From Mesostigma viride (Eukaryota > Streptophyta > Mesostigmatophyceae > Mesostigmatales > Mesostigmataceae), in NCBI GenBank assembly GCA_009746045.1, contig RPFO01000296.1, positions 1,744,388 through 1,808,387 on the forward strand: a stretch of DNA of 64,000 nucleotides, given 5' to 3'. Below, one piece after another: positions 1 to 12,300 of the stretch. Below the pieces are notes generated by a model, which ran no database searches, was not told the DNA's origin, and saw only the letters and a list, made by a program, of their open reading frames with translations. How positions within the stretch are numbered: position 1 is the first letter of the stretch; each line of letters begins with the position of its first letter. The translations under genes were made by a program, and so were the position numbers.

Positions 1-11
1 CCACCCCCCAG

Positions 12-253
12 GTACAACACCTGCTGGTCCCCTACTCCTACATGGCCACCAACTGGCCGCTGCAACACGTGGCCGCCAACGACGACAGCACGGACATCGC
101 GGTGGCGGGCCGTAATGGTGTCGCCCTCTACAACCCGCGTAGCAAGAAGTGGCGTGTGTTCGGTGACGTGATGCAGGAGCGAGCCATCCGCTGCGTGGGC
201 CTTATGTGGTTCCACCGCACGGTGGTGCTCTGCAACCACCGGCCGGACAACCG
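12..253 (+). CDS. RIC1: RIC1 exon (propeller segment)
   Basis: The first exon in the window follows a CAG acceptor at 9-11 and ends at the donor GTGAGT (254). It encodes VPYSYMATNWPLQHVAAN and then KKWRVFGDVMQE, matching the NWPIR...KKWKLFGNITQEQ block of animal RIC1 propellers. It ends in phase 2, completing an Arg codon with the first base of the next exon. The preceding exon is outside the window. Confidence 0.9.
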
Positions 254-3200
254 GTGAGTAGGACCTACGTTTATTCTTATGCTAGCGTATGTGCCGCATA
301 TGTTTATTCTCATGCTAGCGCATCCATGGTGGCTATTTTGCGCGGTGGTTCTCGCAACCACCTGCAGGCGCAACAGTGCGCGTCGGAGAACCATTGCTGT
401 CCTGGCGCATCCCTAGTATTCCTATCCTAGTATCCCTATCCCTATCCCTAGTATCCCTGTTCTAGTATTCATAGTAGTATCCTAGTATACCTATCCCTGT
501 TCTAGTATTCATAGTAGTATCCTAGTATACCTGTCCTAGTATTCCTATCCTAGTATCCCTATGCTAGTATTCCTGTCCATCCCTAGCATTCCTATCCTAG
601 TATTCCTATCCCTACCCCTAGTATCCCTGTTCTAGTATTCATATCCTTGTATGCCTGTCCTAGTATCCCTATGCTAGTATCCCTATGCTAGTATTCCTGT
701 CCATCCCTAGCATTCCTATCCTAGTATTCCTATCCCTATCTCTAGTATCCCTGTTCTAGTATCCATATCCTAGTATGCCTGTCCTAGTATCCCTATCCTA
801 GTATCCCTATGCTAGTATTCCTGTCCTAGCGCATCCTTAGGATTGAAGTACAATATCGGTCACTGCAGCTACCAGCTGGATAGCCGGTGTGGGGAGGTAT
901 CGCTCTCCTGGCGGCGTTTCTCCCTCCCTGTTTTCTTTTCGAATCGCTGGCTCTTCCTTTTCCCTTGCGTCCTCCCATGGGTTCTAACGAAAGCTTCCCC
1001 CATCCCTTTTTGTGAGAACCTCACCTCCCACCAACCCATTTACTTCAAATTAGATCACATGCCCCCCAACATGCTGACTCCCCCCCTCCCACGGCGCCCT
1101 TCCTCTGCCCCTCCTGCGCTGCCCCCCCCCCTCCCAGCTTCGAGCTGCTCTTCTACCCCCACTACCACCTCGACGAGTCCTCGCTCCTCTACCGCCTCCC
1201 GCTGAAGAAACAGCCGCTCGCCCTCGACGTCTGCGGCCAGTACCTGCTGGTCGCGACCCCCCCTCTCGAGATCCGCGTCTACCACGTGCGCATGGACGGC
1301 GAGCTGTCCCCGCTCGGATCCCCCTCCGTCCACATGACCATGGTCCGGGACCTGTCCATCATGACCGTCCGGAAGCCGCCCGTGTCGATGCGGTTCGTGC
1401 CAAAGGGAACGTTGATCGAAGACGCGTTGCCCGAGCCCTGGTCCGCGAACAACTCCAGTTCGGCAGGCGTGGGTCTCGCCTCAGGGACTGTACCGTCTGC
1501 TCCCGTGACCCCCGACATGAATGGCCCGAGGGGAGTATCCGCGCAGCCACCCGCAGGGGCAGTGACGGGGAACAGCATCTCACAGGGAGGGCGGGGGATT
1601 GGTGTGCCCGTAGGGCCACATTCGGAGGACGAGGGGGTGGCGAGTCACGGGGTGGTGAGGGCCGCCCCCGATGATGCCCAGCTCCAAGGGGGCTCGGAGA
1701 GGCCTGGTCGGGGACGGGGAGACGCGCATGACAATGTGTCGGGTACCAGCATGACATCGGTGGTGGCTGCCAGCAGCGCATCCCCCGTGAAGTGCATGGT
1801 GCTGCGCACGGACGGCGAGCTGTCCCTGTTGGACCTCGAGCAAGGGAGCGAGCGAGCGCTATTGGAGGACGTGGAGCATTTTTGGCTCACGGTTGGGCGG
1901 CCCAAGGCCGACCCCTGGCTCGTGGAGGAGCTTCCTTGGTGGGCATATGGTCATCGGGGCATGCAGCTTTGGTTCCCGACCGTGCGCTCAGAGAACTCCC
2001 ACCATGGGCGGCCGTTTGGGGACCCCTCGGCCAAGCCCCCCGGTGGCACTGTCATGAACGGGGGCGGGGGACAGCTCGACCCAGAGCTCGAGTTTGACCG
2101 TGAGGTCACCCCCCTTGGTATCTCCCCCGCAGTCGGCGTCATCGTGGGGGTCTCCCAGCGCATGTCGTTCGCCCCCTTATGCTCGCAGCTGCCTTGTTTC
2201 GAGCCGATGCCCAGCGCCCAGCCCATCCTCCCCTGTCTACTTCGGCACCTGCTTCAACGCGACGCGCTCGACGAGGCGATTCAAGTGGCCCGTCTATTCT
2301 CGGTACACATGCACTTCTCGCACTCCCTCGAGTGGCTGCTGTTCACAGTCTTGGACGCGGAGGTGGCGCGCGTGGGGGCGCTCCGGAAAGCAGGCTCGCT
2401 CATGGCGCTGCCCAGCCCCGCAAAGGAGGGGGCCACGGGGAAGAAGCCGGGGGGGGGCATTCCCGCGGCACCGTCACCGATGACACCAGGTTTCCACGGG
2501 TACGTGAGCTGGATGGTGAGGGTAGGTGGGTGTGGATGGCAACGTTAGGCGGGTTGGAATTCGAGGGAAGGTGGGTTAGATGGTAAGTGTAGGTGGGTTG
2601 GATGGCAAGCATTGGTGGATTGGATGGCAAGGGTAATCTCTGGCTAAAACCCCTCCATTCTCCTTGCCTGTTAGGGTTTAGGGTAAACTCTCCTTGGCTG
2701 TTAGGTAAACCTTAAACCCTGCCTTTATGCCCCTTTGTGCAACCACCCATTCTCCGCGCCAGGAGCGGCGCGGGCGGCAGCAGCAACTCGCTCCTGTACA
2801 AGGCTTCGGAGCTGATCCGCAACTTCCCGATCTTTGCCGACGTGGTCGTCTCGGTCGCGCGCAAGACCGACGAGCGGCACTGGGCTCTGCTGTTCGAGGC
2901 GGCGGGCAAGCCCACGCTGCTTTTCGACGAGTGTTTCACGGAGGGGCTGTACCGCACCGCCACGTGCTACATCCTGGTGCGTGCTTGCGTGTGTTTGCTA
3001 GCCCCCGCCACGTGCTACGTCCTGGTGCCTGCTTGCGTGTGTTTGTCGGCCCAGCATGGTCGTCTGTGTGTGTGGCCCGCACTAGCAGCAATGACGTATC
3101 CATCCCTGGCTCCTCGACGAGTGCTTGACCAAAGGGCTGTACCGCACCACTACATCCTGGTTTGTGGGCCCTAGCCTGGCATCGGTGTGCGCCCAGTCCT

Positions 3201-6200
3201 CAAGAATGCTAGCGCCATCCTCTGTTGGTTCAGCCCAGCATTCAGCACTGCATGCATGTGCGTTTTTTGCAGCCCTTGTTACTGTGTTCTTGTTCAAAGC
3301 CCTCAACTCATCACTTTGCCCAAGAGCCTGTCGTGCACGCTTGCGTGCCATCAATTCATCTTGGCCTGCATCTCGTTGGCCCCCATCGCGTTTGCTCTCT
3401 GCCTACCCTGCCCCCTCCCTGCCACGGCGCACATGCAGGTCATCGACAAGCTGGAGGGGGCCACGGTCGGGCAGCAGAAGGCATTGTTGCTGCTGCAGGT
3501 GAGGGCCTGTGCGGTGGGGGGGGGGGGGGGAGGGGAGCAGAAGACATTGCTGCGGCTGTTGCTGCGGCTGCAGGTAAGGGCGTGCAAGGCGTGCAGGGCG
3601 TGCAGGGCGTGCAGGGCGTGGCGTGTCTTTCATTCTTGACCTGTGGCATGGTTTTACGTGTCACGTCTCCTTTTCGAAATCATTGGCTGGCAAGCAGCAA
3701 GTGTAGGGGGTTGCGCTTTCCAACCAGCTAGCTGTGGGGTTGTTTATGCGTGCATGTCCCCCACGCTTGCTGTCTACCAGTCCCTGTTGACGAGTCCCTG
3801 TCAGAACTGTTTGTTTCCCTTGCTAGACAACTATAAATGTTCTAGCCAATGCTGCGTCAAGGCTTGCTTGTCTCTGCCCCATGCCACCCTGACCCTTGCG
3901 TCTGTCCGACACCACGCTCACTCCTGCCACGTTTACAGTAATAGAGCTTGTATGACAGAGGCCTTGGGACAGTTACTTGTATACGGGTATAACGGAAAAA
4001 ATTACTTGTATAGGTGCTGAAGCCAAGGTCCATTGGAGTGCCTTCCAACCAGAGAAACAAGTTTATTACAATGAAGTGCGTGCAGTCTTTACAGTTGAGC
4101 CTAGCGACACCCTCAAAATCAGTGCACAAGTCATTTTAAAGTTAGGCCAGTTCACCATGCTGTGGCCCAGCACATGCCCCCTTGGTCCAATCTTGTCCCA
4201 ACAGCAGCGTGGGTGGGTGGGTGGGTGGGTGGGTGGGTGGGTGGGTGGGTGGGCGGGCGGGCGGCGGGCGGCGCGGGCGGGCGGGCGGGCGGGCGGCGGC
4301 GGGCGGGCGGGCGGGCGGGCGGGCGGGCGGCGCGGCGGGCGGGCGGGCGGCGGGCGGGCGGGCGGGCGGGCGGGCGGGCGGGCGGGCGGGCGGGCGGGCG
4401 GGCGGGCAGGGGGTGGGCGGGCGGGGGGTGGGTGGGTGGGGGTGGGTGGGGGGGGGGGGGGTTGGTGGGTGGGTAGGAGCTACAAAAAGGCCTCCCTACG
4501 TTCACCACACCACTCCTAGTCCCTTGTGAAAACGAGTAACAAGGCATATGGTCTCAAGGCGCCGCGCCCCCCTCAAAAGGGCGGGCACAGTTGACAGTAG
4601 GCGCTAGTAGCGGCGCAATGCTGGTCCCCTCTACCCTAATCCTGTGTAACACAAGGACCTCACATGGTGTAGGTGAAGTACAGTAGAGCTACGCTACAGG
4701 CGGCAGATCCGCCCTCTTTGAGCCCACCACAACATAATTATCAAATGAGCATATAGCTCAAAAACTACAGGTATAGCGGAAGGTTTGTAATGGAATTTCG
4801 TTTAGTGATAGGTCATGTAACAGAAGTTTGTCTCACGAAGACAAAAAGTAACGATGTTGCCTCCCCCTTCAATCTCACCCCCCCACTCCCCCTTCCCCCC
4901 CACCCGCTCACCCCTCTCTACCCCCCCAGGCCACCCTGGAGGAGAAGCAGTACGACCTGGCGGGGGAACTGGTTCGTTTCCTGGTGCGGTCGGGGCGCGA
5001 GTACTCCACGGCCGAGGCGGGCGAGGGCAAGCCCAGCCGCACCAACTCGGAGGGGAGCATGTTCAGCTCCTTCTTCCACTTTGGCCTCTCGTCTGGGTAC
5101 GTGGATTTTGACGGTCATGTGTTCCACTTTCGCTGAACACCTTGTGTGAGTTGTGCTGTCTCTCGGTTCGGACCTTTCTTCCCCTTGGGCTTGACATCCA
5201 CACTGTGCATTTGTCCGTTGGGCTTCACTTCTCTTATAAAACTTTTGCCCGACATCGGGGTAGGTGCAGCTCCTTTCACTCCCCCCGTTTTCAACCTCCC
5301 AGCGGCATGCCCACGAACTGATGCCAAGGCCAACAGCAACCGTGCTGATTGGCCCATGCACGTTGTCCTTCCCTCCCCATTTCCCTCCTTTTCCCCTCCC
5401 CCCCATGAACCTCCTCCCCCAGTGGCCCGCCCTAGAACTGCCAATGCCAACTGTAACCCTGCTGAACAGTCCAAGCTAGTTGTTCTCTCCGCCCCCCCCT
5501 TTCCCCCCCCCCCGGCTTGGCCTTCCCTTCCATTTTCCCTCCCCCCCAGCGGCGCGCCCAAGAACCCCGCGCAGCGCCTCCACCGGACGGTGAAACACAC
5601 GCTCAACAACCACGCGCTGTCGCTGCTGCGGGACTACGACCTGCTGTCGCTGGTCGCGTTTGCAAAGGGGACGCACTTCAACCTGACGGTGAGGCGTTGG
5701 CTGTGGCTCGCAGTTCGTGGTCTGGATGGGATCCGCATGCACAAACGGATTCTGGTTGCAAAGGGGACGCACTTCAACCTGACGGTGAGGGGGTGGCGGC
5801 AATTTAGGCATGGGCTCATGAATCTGGACCTCATGAACCCGGCGGTTAGCGACAAAGGACCTAGTGTCGGTAGGACCTATCGTCGCTGACCGTGTTTGCC
5901 AAAAGGGGCTGTGGTGTTGCGAGGCAACCATTCCTTGAATGAGGCACGCTCCTGTGTCTGGTCGTATTCATATTGTGTGCAGTATATATAATAATGCATA
6001 TAGATCAGTGATGCGGATATATACTATAATAAGCAGTATATATGCGCATAGATCAGTGATGCGGAGACTGTTATGTGTAGTATCTGTACAACTAGTAGTA
6101 TACATATATGTATCCAACCGCTCACGGAGCGTGCTTTACTTGAGAGATGGTTGCTCCAATTTATCATTATCATTCAGTGTATAAATATATTCTTAGAGTT

Positions 6201-9200
6201 TATTGGGCCCATGTCAACCTGATCTTGAGTGGTGGCAGCTCGAAGGGAACGTCTGGCGCCCGGAAGGGAAAGCTGCACGTATGACGTACGTCACCCCTTG
6301 ATGTCTTGCAACTGCCATTCAGGAAGGCAGACGGCACCCTTAACCCTAGACTCTAAGCACAAGGCACCTTTTTTGCTGCAGAACCATCACCTGTGCGATG
6401 CTGGCCTAGCGGATAGATGCTGGCCCAGCTGAATGCTAACCGACACGGAAAATGGCATGCTTGCTGTGATGGTGGTATGGTTGCCGCTCCTTGATATCCC
6501 AATGACCCGACATGCCAGGATTTTTTCTCGAGCCAAAAGGCAAACTCGTCGCCACCGGACTTCACCAGCGCGCTCACCGCGGTGTACGAAAGTGTAAGTG
6601 TGGTCACCGGGAGTTGCCTTGCTCCTTGTTTTTTTCCACACAAGGTTGCATGAAGATTATTACCAGAAAAAAATAGATGAGTTGTCGCCTTGGGCGCACT
6701 CCACTGCAACCACCTGGCCAGCGTTCCTGTTTACCCTTCACCAATCACAGGGGCATCATTTCACTAATCACTGGAGTAGTAGATTACCATTCATCCTTCA
6801 GCAATTATCATCTGGGCTAATTGTCGGAGCAGCGGGTGACGGAAGGTCGAATGCTAGTTAATGGTGCATAAGCAATTATTGGAGCAGCAGGTGACGGAGG
6901 GTCATATGCTAGTTAACGGTGCATCACGGTAAGCAGGTGTGTGACGATGCGTTGCTAGTTAATGGGTGCATTACAAAGATATGTAAGACAATATGTAAGA
7001 CGTGTGTGTGTAAGAAGGATAGGTGGGGCCTAGCAGAATTTTTTTAGAGGAGCTACGCAGACCCATGGGATGAGCCATGGGATGAGGATCCCGAGGCCCC
7101 ATCGCCGGTTCATAGGGGATGGTGACCTCTCCTACGGTGATCGAGCATGGGTGAGCTCACCATCCAATGGTCATTTGACCATCCAATGGTCATTTGACCA
7201 TCCAATGGTCCCCATTCGATGGCGGTACAGCACGTATTGGGACCTGGGGATGGCAAAGGTTCGTGGCGTTGGGTGAGCTCAACGCAGATGTACGAGCATC
7301 GATCTGCCTGACGGCTATACTGCCATTGCGTACTCACATGTGCTGGTTTGTCCCACTTGTAACCACGGTGGCCTGTCTGCTGTGTATTTGCTGCCTGTTT
7401 CCGGATGAAGGGCTGCAGGCTGCAACCGCCCACACGTGCCCCACAACCATCCTCACGCATTTGGATGGATCGGCATCATGCCAACATCTAACTGCCACCA
7501 ACAGTTAGGGTTCTCTCGCGTTCTGCGCGCCAAAATAAACCTGCACCCGTTGACTTGCATCTCCTCTTGTACTCGGTTCTCCACCGCCCGTGCGCCCACC
7601 GTGCATCTTATTTACTTATTTTGTTTATTTATTTGTCTTAATTTGGTCCCCCCAGATCAACCTGCAGCTGCTCCAGGCACGCCTGGACCTGGAGTTCCTG
7701 CTGGCCCACGTCAACGCGTCGGGGTGCACGGAGTGGACGCTGGTGCTCGCCACGCTGCTGCAGCGCCGCGCGGTGGGTGGGCGTTGAGGTTGCTTGCTGC
7801 TGCCACGATCACGTCCCACAATACGTGCTAGACACTGTCGCCGCAGCTGCTGAAGCGCGCCGCGGTGGGTCGGCATTAAGGCGTGGCATTCAGATCGCTG
7901 TCTGCCTTATCACCATCATCAATTTGTGTATGGAAAGGGGCACATGGCTGCAGTGCCTGCGGTGGGTGGTGGTTACAGCTAGCTGCTGTAATTGCCACAG
8001 TCAGTATAGTCTCGGCAATAGTTTCACAGCGCATCGCTGCAGCGCTGCACAGTGCGTGGTGTTCTTTTCATTTTTGTCTCTTGTTGTTGCTGCTGCTGCT
8101 GCTGCGCTGAGCGGTCAGTGGCGGTATTTGCTGCTGGCTTCTGCCACGATCATGTCCTACCATAGGTGCTAGACACTATCATGTCCTCTATAGCTACTCG
8201 TACGATCATCTGCTATGCTGAATCGGAATTCACTCTTCCAGCCCCGCGTACGGTAGTGTTTGGCCTTTTTGTTTGCGGCTGTCATATAGTGCCACAGTGC
8301 ACTGCTGCAGTTCTGGGCAGTGCATGTCATGTCCTGGCGTGGGGCGCCGCTTCAGCACTTTCACAATCCAACCCCCATGCAGCCTTGCGAAGCTGTAGTT
8401 GTGCATGACAACGTTGTGAGTGAAGTCCTCATGCGTTCTCGGCGGCAGCGCCGGGCAGCACGCCGGCATTACTGGTTGCTGCTGCCACCCGATCATCTGT
8501 CTAGATTGAAGTGTTCATCACAGAAGCATTATGGATGTTGGAACGCATGGCTGCAATCGAGCGACTCTGTATTGTATACTGTTGCGCACGTGGTATCCTT
8601 CGACACTATTGCAATAGCCGTACGATATGTAATGCATGCATGCTGGGGCTCTGACTGCTCTTATATCACACTGTTTTTTCGCTCCTAAATCACACTAATG
8701 ATTACCAAGCCTGTGGGCTCTAGTTGCCGCTTCAGTTCCGATAGCTTGTTCATGTGTGTCAATATGTTTCTACCAAGGATGGAGTGTTGCTGTGAGTGCC
8801 AATATGGATGCAAATCGTGGCTATCTCAGGTACAAAGCTTTGTGAAACACTTGACCTCCTGGCATGGTCGCAGCAGGGGGAGTGACGCCTTATTTCCAAG
8901 CACTGTGTTTCGAGTGCCTGCTGCCTTGCTCAGTTCAACTTTTGCCGCCACGGTGCCATTATTGTTCGTGGTGCCTGTCGTCATTCCTAGCTGCGGCTGC
9001 ACCTGCTTTTCGCTCTGTCGACACACTTGCCCTATGACATGGCTGCGTGGCTCACGCAAGCAACCGTATTCTCATGCTTGGTCCTCTATATACCTTCCTC
9101 TGCGTAAACCTTCTGCTGCTGTCCTCGTTATACCTTCTGTTTATACTTTATGCTGTTTCTGTATACCTTCTGGTGTTCTCCATATACCTTGTGCTCTCCT

Positions 9201-9356
9201 CTACTCTTCCCAATTCCCATCCACCCCCTCTCCGGCAAACAGCTGCTGCGGGATCTGTTCAAGGGAGCGCCCGCGCTGTGGGCTGGTTATCAGAAAACAG
9301 TGCAGGTGTGTCCTTGGAGCATGCAAAGGAGGTTGTTGATGTTTCGCCCATGCTGA
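12..9356 (+). CDS. RIC1: RIC1 homologue, RAB6A/Ypt6 GEF subunit (5' end outside window)
   Basis: RIC1 with RGP1 forms the nucleotide-exchange factor for the Golgi GTPase RAB6/Ypt6, which controls endosome-to-Golgi and intra-Golgi traffic (known for the family). The assembled exons are 12-253, 1138-2499, 2763-2976, 3439-3498, 4930-5096, 5550-5688, 6519-6593, 7656-7772 and 9243-9356, about 830 codons. All join in matching phase with GT-AG borders. The order follows animal RIC1: the propeller segment (NWPLQHVAAN, KKWRVFGD), the helical RIC1 domain (ELIRNFPIFADVVVSVARKT, ELVRFLVRSG, HALSLLRDYDL), then the C-terminal block GCTEWTLVLATLL. The N-terminal propeller lies upstream of the window. A Gly/Ser/Pro-rich insert of about 110 residues in the second exon looks disordered. 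A short exon between 7772 and 9243 may be missing, since family members have about 20 more residues there. The identity is secure; the last two exon limits are less so. Confidence 0.92.
255..1137 (+). repeat. RIC1 intron with CTAGTATCC-type minisatellite
   Basis: This 884-base intron is largely a degenerate array from about 410 to 838. It is built from short words such as CCTAGTATCCCTATG and TTCCTGTCCATCCCTAG, in variable order. The period is irregular and the array is pyrimidine-rich on the plus strand. I see no coding signal. Confidence 0.75.
1138..2499 (+). CDS. RIC1: RIC1 exon (propeller end and start of RIC1 domain)
   Basis: This 1362-base exon begins after CTCCCAG and ends before GTACGTGAG. 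It carries FELLFYPHYH, PPLEIRVYHV, then a low-complexity Gly/Ser/Pro-rich stretch, then LRTDGELSLLDLE, HRGMQLWFP and ILPCLLRHLLQRDALDEAIQ. These correspond in order to the animal RIC1 blocks around GMKVWLP and LHHILRQLLVRNLGEQA. The low-complexity stretch (about 1430-1780) could hide a further intron, but it is open throughout. Confidence 0.9.
2763..2976 (+). CDS. RIC1: RIC1 exon (RIC1 domain)
   Basis: The acceptor is CGCCAG (2757-2762) and the donor is GTGCGT (2977). The exon encodes LLYKASELIRNFPIFADVVV, then DERHWALLFEAAGKP and FDECFTEGLYRTATCYIL, matching [20 protein letters not shown] and the following block of animal RIC1. The exon end is copied twice downstream (3006-3176). Confidence 0.92.
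3006..3176 (+). repeat. Two intronic copies of a RIC1 exon 3' end
   Basis: Bases 3006-3045 repeat the last exonic bases plus donor of the exon ending at 2976 (CCACGTGCTAC then CCTGGTG, and GCTTGCGTGTGTTTG from the intron). Bases 3113-3176 repeat a longer piece, from CGACGAGTG through GGGCTGTACCGCACC to CATCCTGG. Both have diverged and would not extend the reading frame usefully. Confidence 0.85.
3439..3498 (+). CDS. RIC1: RIC1 micro-exon
   Basis: This 60-base phase-0 exon lies between ATGCAG and GTGAGG and encodes VIDKLEGATVGQQKALLLLQ, equivalent to the QNMEVPAVSRQHATLLF segment of animal RIC1. A diverged copy of its end with a donor-like CAGGTAAGG follows at 3532-3584. Confidence 0.88.
4209..4476 (+). 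repeat. (GGGT)n/(GGGC)n G-tract array in RIC1 intron
   Basis: About 270 bases are built almost entirely of GGGT units switching to GGGC and GGC units, then back to GGGT. The plus strand (the RNA sense of RIC1) carries dozens of G3 runs one base apart, an ideal G-quadruplex sequence. Open frames across it are artefacts of the repeat. Confidence 0.95.
4930..5096 (+). CDS. RIC1: RIC1 exon (helical domain)
   Basis: The exon follows a poly-C/AG acceptor and ends at GTACGT. It encodes ATLEEKQYDLAGELVRFLVR followed by a Ser/Gly-rich linker and SSFFHFGLSSG. The family counterpart is [23 protein letters not shown]. It ends in phase 2. Confidence 0.92.
5550..5688 (+). CDS. RIC1: RIC1 exon (HALSLLRDYDL segment)
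   Basis: Acceptor CCCCAG, donor GTGAGG. It encodes LHRTVKHTLNNHALSLLRDY followed by DLLSLVAFAKGTHFNLT, matching the [20 protein letters not shown] block of animal RIC1. The last 30 bases plus donor recur at 5756-5790, and a weaker third copy lies at 5878-5907. Confidence 0.92.
6519..6593 (+). CDS. RIC1: RIC1 short exon (probable)
   Basis: This 75-base phase-0 stretch lies between CCAG (6515-6518) and GTAAGT (6594). It encodes DFFSSQKANSSPPDFTSALT followed by AVYES. The family has a ...F..AL..LH.DF segment at this place. Phase agrees with both neighbours, but sequence similarity is thin. Confidence 0.55.
7656..7772 (+). CDS. RIC1: RIC1 exon (C-terminal helical block)
   Basis: A 117-base phase-0 exon after CCCCAG and before GTGGGT. 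It encodes INLQLLQARLDLEFLLAHVN then ASGCTEWTLVLATLLQRRA, matching QLRYLLHIFMEAGCLDWCIV in animal RIC1. A diverged copy of its end lies at 7840-7882. Confidence 0.88.
7773..9242 (+). other. RIC1 intron with a 350-base internal duplication
   Basis: Short words such as CTGCCACGATCA and GTGCTAGACACT occur at about 7798-7835 and again at 8146-8178, so part of this intron is duplicated. The rest shows no convincing exon. A small missing RIC1 exon may be hidden here. Confidence 0.5.
9243..9356 (+). CDS. RIC1: RIC1 last exon (probable)
   Basis: It begins after GGCAAACAG and encodes LLRDLFKGAPALWAGYQKTV, equivalent to the LQNIKTGLHAVDRWASTDCP block near the end of animal RIC1. The frame then runs to a stop at 9354-9356. 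Alternatively it splices at GTGTGT (9307) to an exon I could not identify. Confidence 0.65.
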   Translation: MLRDLFKGAPALWAGYQKTVQVCPWSMQRRLLMFRPC

Positions 9357-12300
9357 GGATGTTGTTGTTTCACCATTCTGCTGAGGACGTCATCGTTGTA
9401 TCATCGTGCCTTCCCACAAGTCGGGTAAAGCAACCTATGACTCGGTTAACACCACCTTGGGACGTAGGCTTTGCCATGTCTTGATAGGAGATAGGGGTCT
9501 GTGACGTATTTGCCTATAGCACGTGGAGGACGCGAGTCCATTGGGCAGGGTGCCATTTTATGTTTGGAAACATACATCATGAGGCTGACTAGTATTCGCT
9601 TTGAAAGTCTACTTGGCTGGATGAAGAGACCTTGTTAGATAGAAGGGTTTGTTGCCATTCTTTCCCATTCAGAAAAGGTACGGTACGTCTGATGCCTGCG
9701 TCGTGCCAGCTGTCAGCACTGTGGTCAGGTCCGCGCGGACTTGTGTGACTGTGCATGGGCGTTTGCTTGGCCCTTGAACTTAAAGAGCGGGAGCCCCCAA
9801 CGAATCGGGTTGCCTTGTGAAGCCGTAGAGGCCCTTTGCTCAAAGGGACAAGGGTGTGCCCTCGGGAGGACTGGGTTGAAGGGTGGGCCTTTCCGAGGCG
9901 TGGTGGTTTCCCTGGTCGGTGCCCCTCATTTTTGCTTGTAGGCGTGTCGCTTCATCCCTCTCCCCAGGGGATCAACCTGGGTGTGCGAGTACTGAGCACG
10001 GTTGGCCACCCGGCCAGTGTGGCAGGCCAAATGCTGCTCCAAGGCACACAGGGACGTGCTTGGTCCGTGCGACGGACGAGATTGAGACTCCCATGCGCCA
10101 GCCTCCATAGCCGTGGATTACCTTGCCTGTGTATGTATGTCACGTGATGTGTCATCCAAAACGTGTGCCGTAATGACGTGATGTGATCATTGAGGCGATC
10201 CCCTTGCATCCTCTCCCTTCTTTTCCTATTGCCCATGTCCTTTCGTTCTCATTAGGGCGATCCCCTTGCATCCTCTCCTTCTTTCCTAATGCCCATGTCC
10301 TTTCGTTCTTATTTGGGCGATCCCCTTGCATCCTCTCCTTCTTTTCTACTGCCCCTGTCCTGTCGTTCTTGTCGTGCCTTTCTTACTTAGTTATCCCTAT
10401 CCTTCCTTGAAACTCCGCCAGTGTCAGGCCTGTCTATTCAGGCCCTTGTCATGTGGCTCACGGTCTATCTATTCATCCATTCAGTCCACCACGTGCCTCC
10501 GCCAGGAGAGTCGCGTGGGTTTGAATTTTGCTTTCCCTGACGACTTGAAGTTGTCACCGATGTCATAACCCAACGCCTCTCACTGGTGCCACCCTTAACT
10601 TGCGTCCCTGCCACCACGGCCACACACTGCTCCCTGCCAGGCCGCTCCCTGCGGCGTGCTCTTCAAGGGCCTTCTTGAAGACGTGAGCGAAACAATCGCG
10701 CCCGGCGACAGCACGTGATGACGTGACGCAGGTGAGCATGATGTGGCTGCATGATGTGGGGTGGTGGCTGCATATTGTGGGCGGTGGTGGGTGCATGATG
10801 TGGTGTGACAGGGGCAGGCGGGTAACTAAGTCACACGGTGGGTTTATATCGCCTTGCTGATGACAAGTGCGGTAGGCAATGAAGCGATCACCGCCGGTGG
10901 CAGCAGCGAGCTGCTAGAATTTATTAGCAGGTGATGGTTTAATTAGAAGCATCAACGTGGTGGGTCGCGGATGCCAGTGATTGCAGCATGTGTTGGGGCG
11001 ATGGGTGCATCGATTCATTAGTTAGTCACGCGGTCCCATTGGGGAGCCGTGCATTAACCCTTGTTGAAAGGTGCATGTTGTGGGGTGAGCAGCCCCGGTG
11101 GTGATAGCCTCTATACAACTAGTAGCTACTGTAGCTACTGTACTGGTTAGAGATTCGTAGTAAACAATAGCGGTGGCATTGATAGCGACTGATTGCAGTA
11201 CTGATTGCTGTACCTCTGGTGATGCGGAAGCTTAGCGACGTCTACAAGGGATAAGTTAACGTCACGGGGACCTAGCGATGTCTACAAATGACAAATGTCA
11301 TGGGGATGTTCATGCCCTTGTTCGTGCCTCGCGTCTACTTGACCAGCTGCCGGGGGAGGCAGACATTTCTCTTGGAGGGTAAGGTTTGGGGGAGAGGGGG
11401 CTGTCGCAAGCATTTTGGGTGGCAGTAGGCCATGAAGATAAAAGTGCATGCAGAGTTGTTCCGTACGCCCTGGTAAGATTATTCGTGCGTGCTGAGTTGT
11501 TCCGTACGCCCTGGTAAGATTATTCGTGCGTGCTGAGTTGTTCCGTACGCCCTGGTAAGATTATTCATGCGTGCTGAGTTGTTCCGTACGCCCTGGGGAT
11601 GCCTCGGCTGCCCTCAGCCTTTGGCATTCTTATCTCACCGGCATCATCGCAGGTTGCGCTGTTCCCGGCATGATCGCGACGGCCCGGCCGACCAACCATA
11701 CAACGGCAGGCACAAAGTAGGTATAAGAGGAGCCGACCAACCATACAACGGCCAGCTCGAGCTACCATGGTCCGGACTCTCCAGATGTCTGGCCTGCGCT
11801 GGCTGTCTCATGGATACGGCGGTCACTATGCTACAGTGTGCTGGCCTGCGCTGGCTGTCTCATGGATACGGCGGTCACTATACTACAGTGTTCAGTCTTG
11901 CGCTGGTTGTCTCCTGGATACAACAGCCGGCACGAAGTGCGACACCAACTAGTACGGAAACCAACCGTAGGCCTCCAGCGAGGAAGAGGCCTTGCCCGTT
12001 GGTCCACTCATGCTCTGGGGCAGGAAGAGGCATGCTGCAGCTGCGAGGGGCCTGCGGCCCACCAGGGTGCCCATGCATGCCCACGCGATATCCCTGGGGC
12101 GCCCTCGGGGTTACCCTCGTGGAGTGTAGCTCTGCCGTGGACAGTATCTGGGGAGACTGCGTGGCGCACGCCAGCAATAAAGGGGCTCGCATACAAAAAG
12201 GGGCCGTGCCATCTGGTGCTTCAGTTATGCCCATCACTATGCGGGCCGTACCGGTGGTGGGCTATTGGGGACTGCTGGTGCCCGTACCAGTTGTGGTCGC

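Noticed and set aside
5939-7500. Possible extra genes in the larger RIC1 introns
   Set aside because: Only short frames without domains; 6519-6593 is kept as a probable RIC1 exon.
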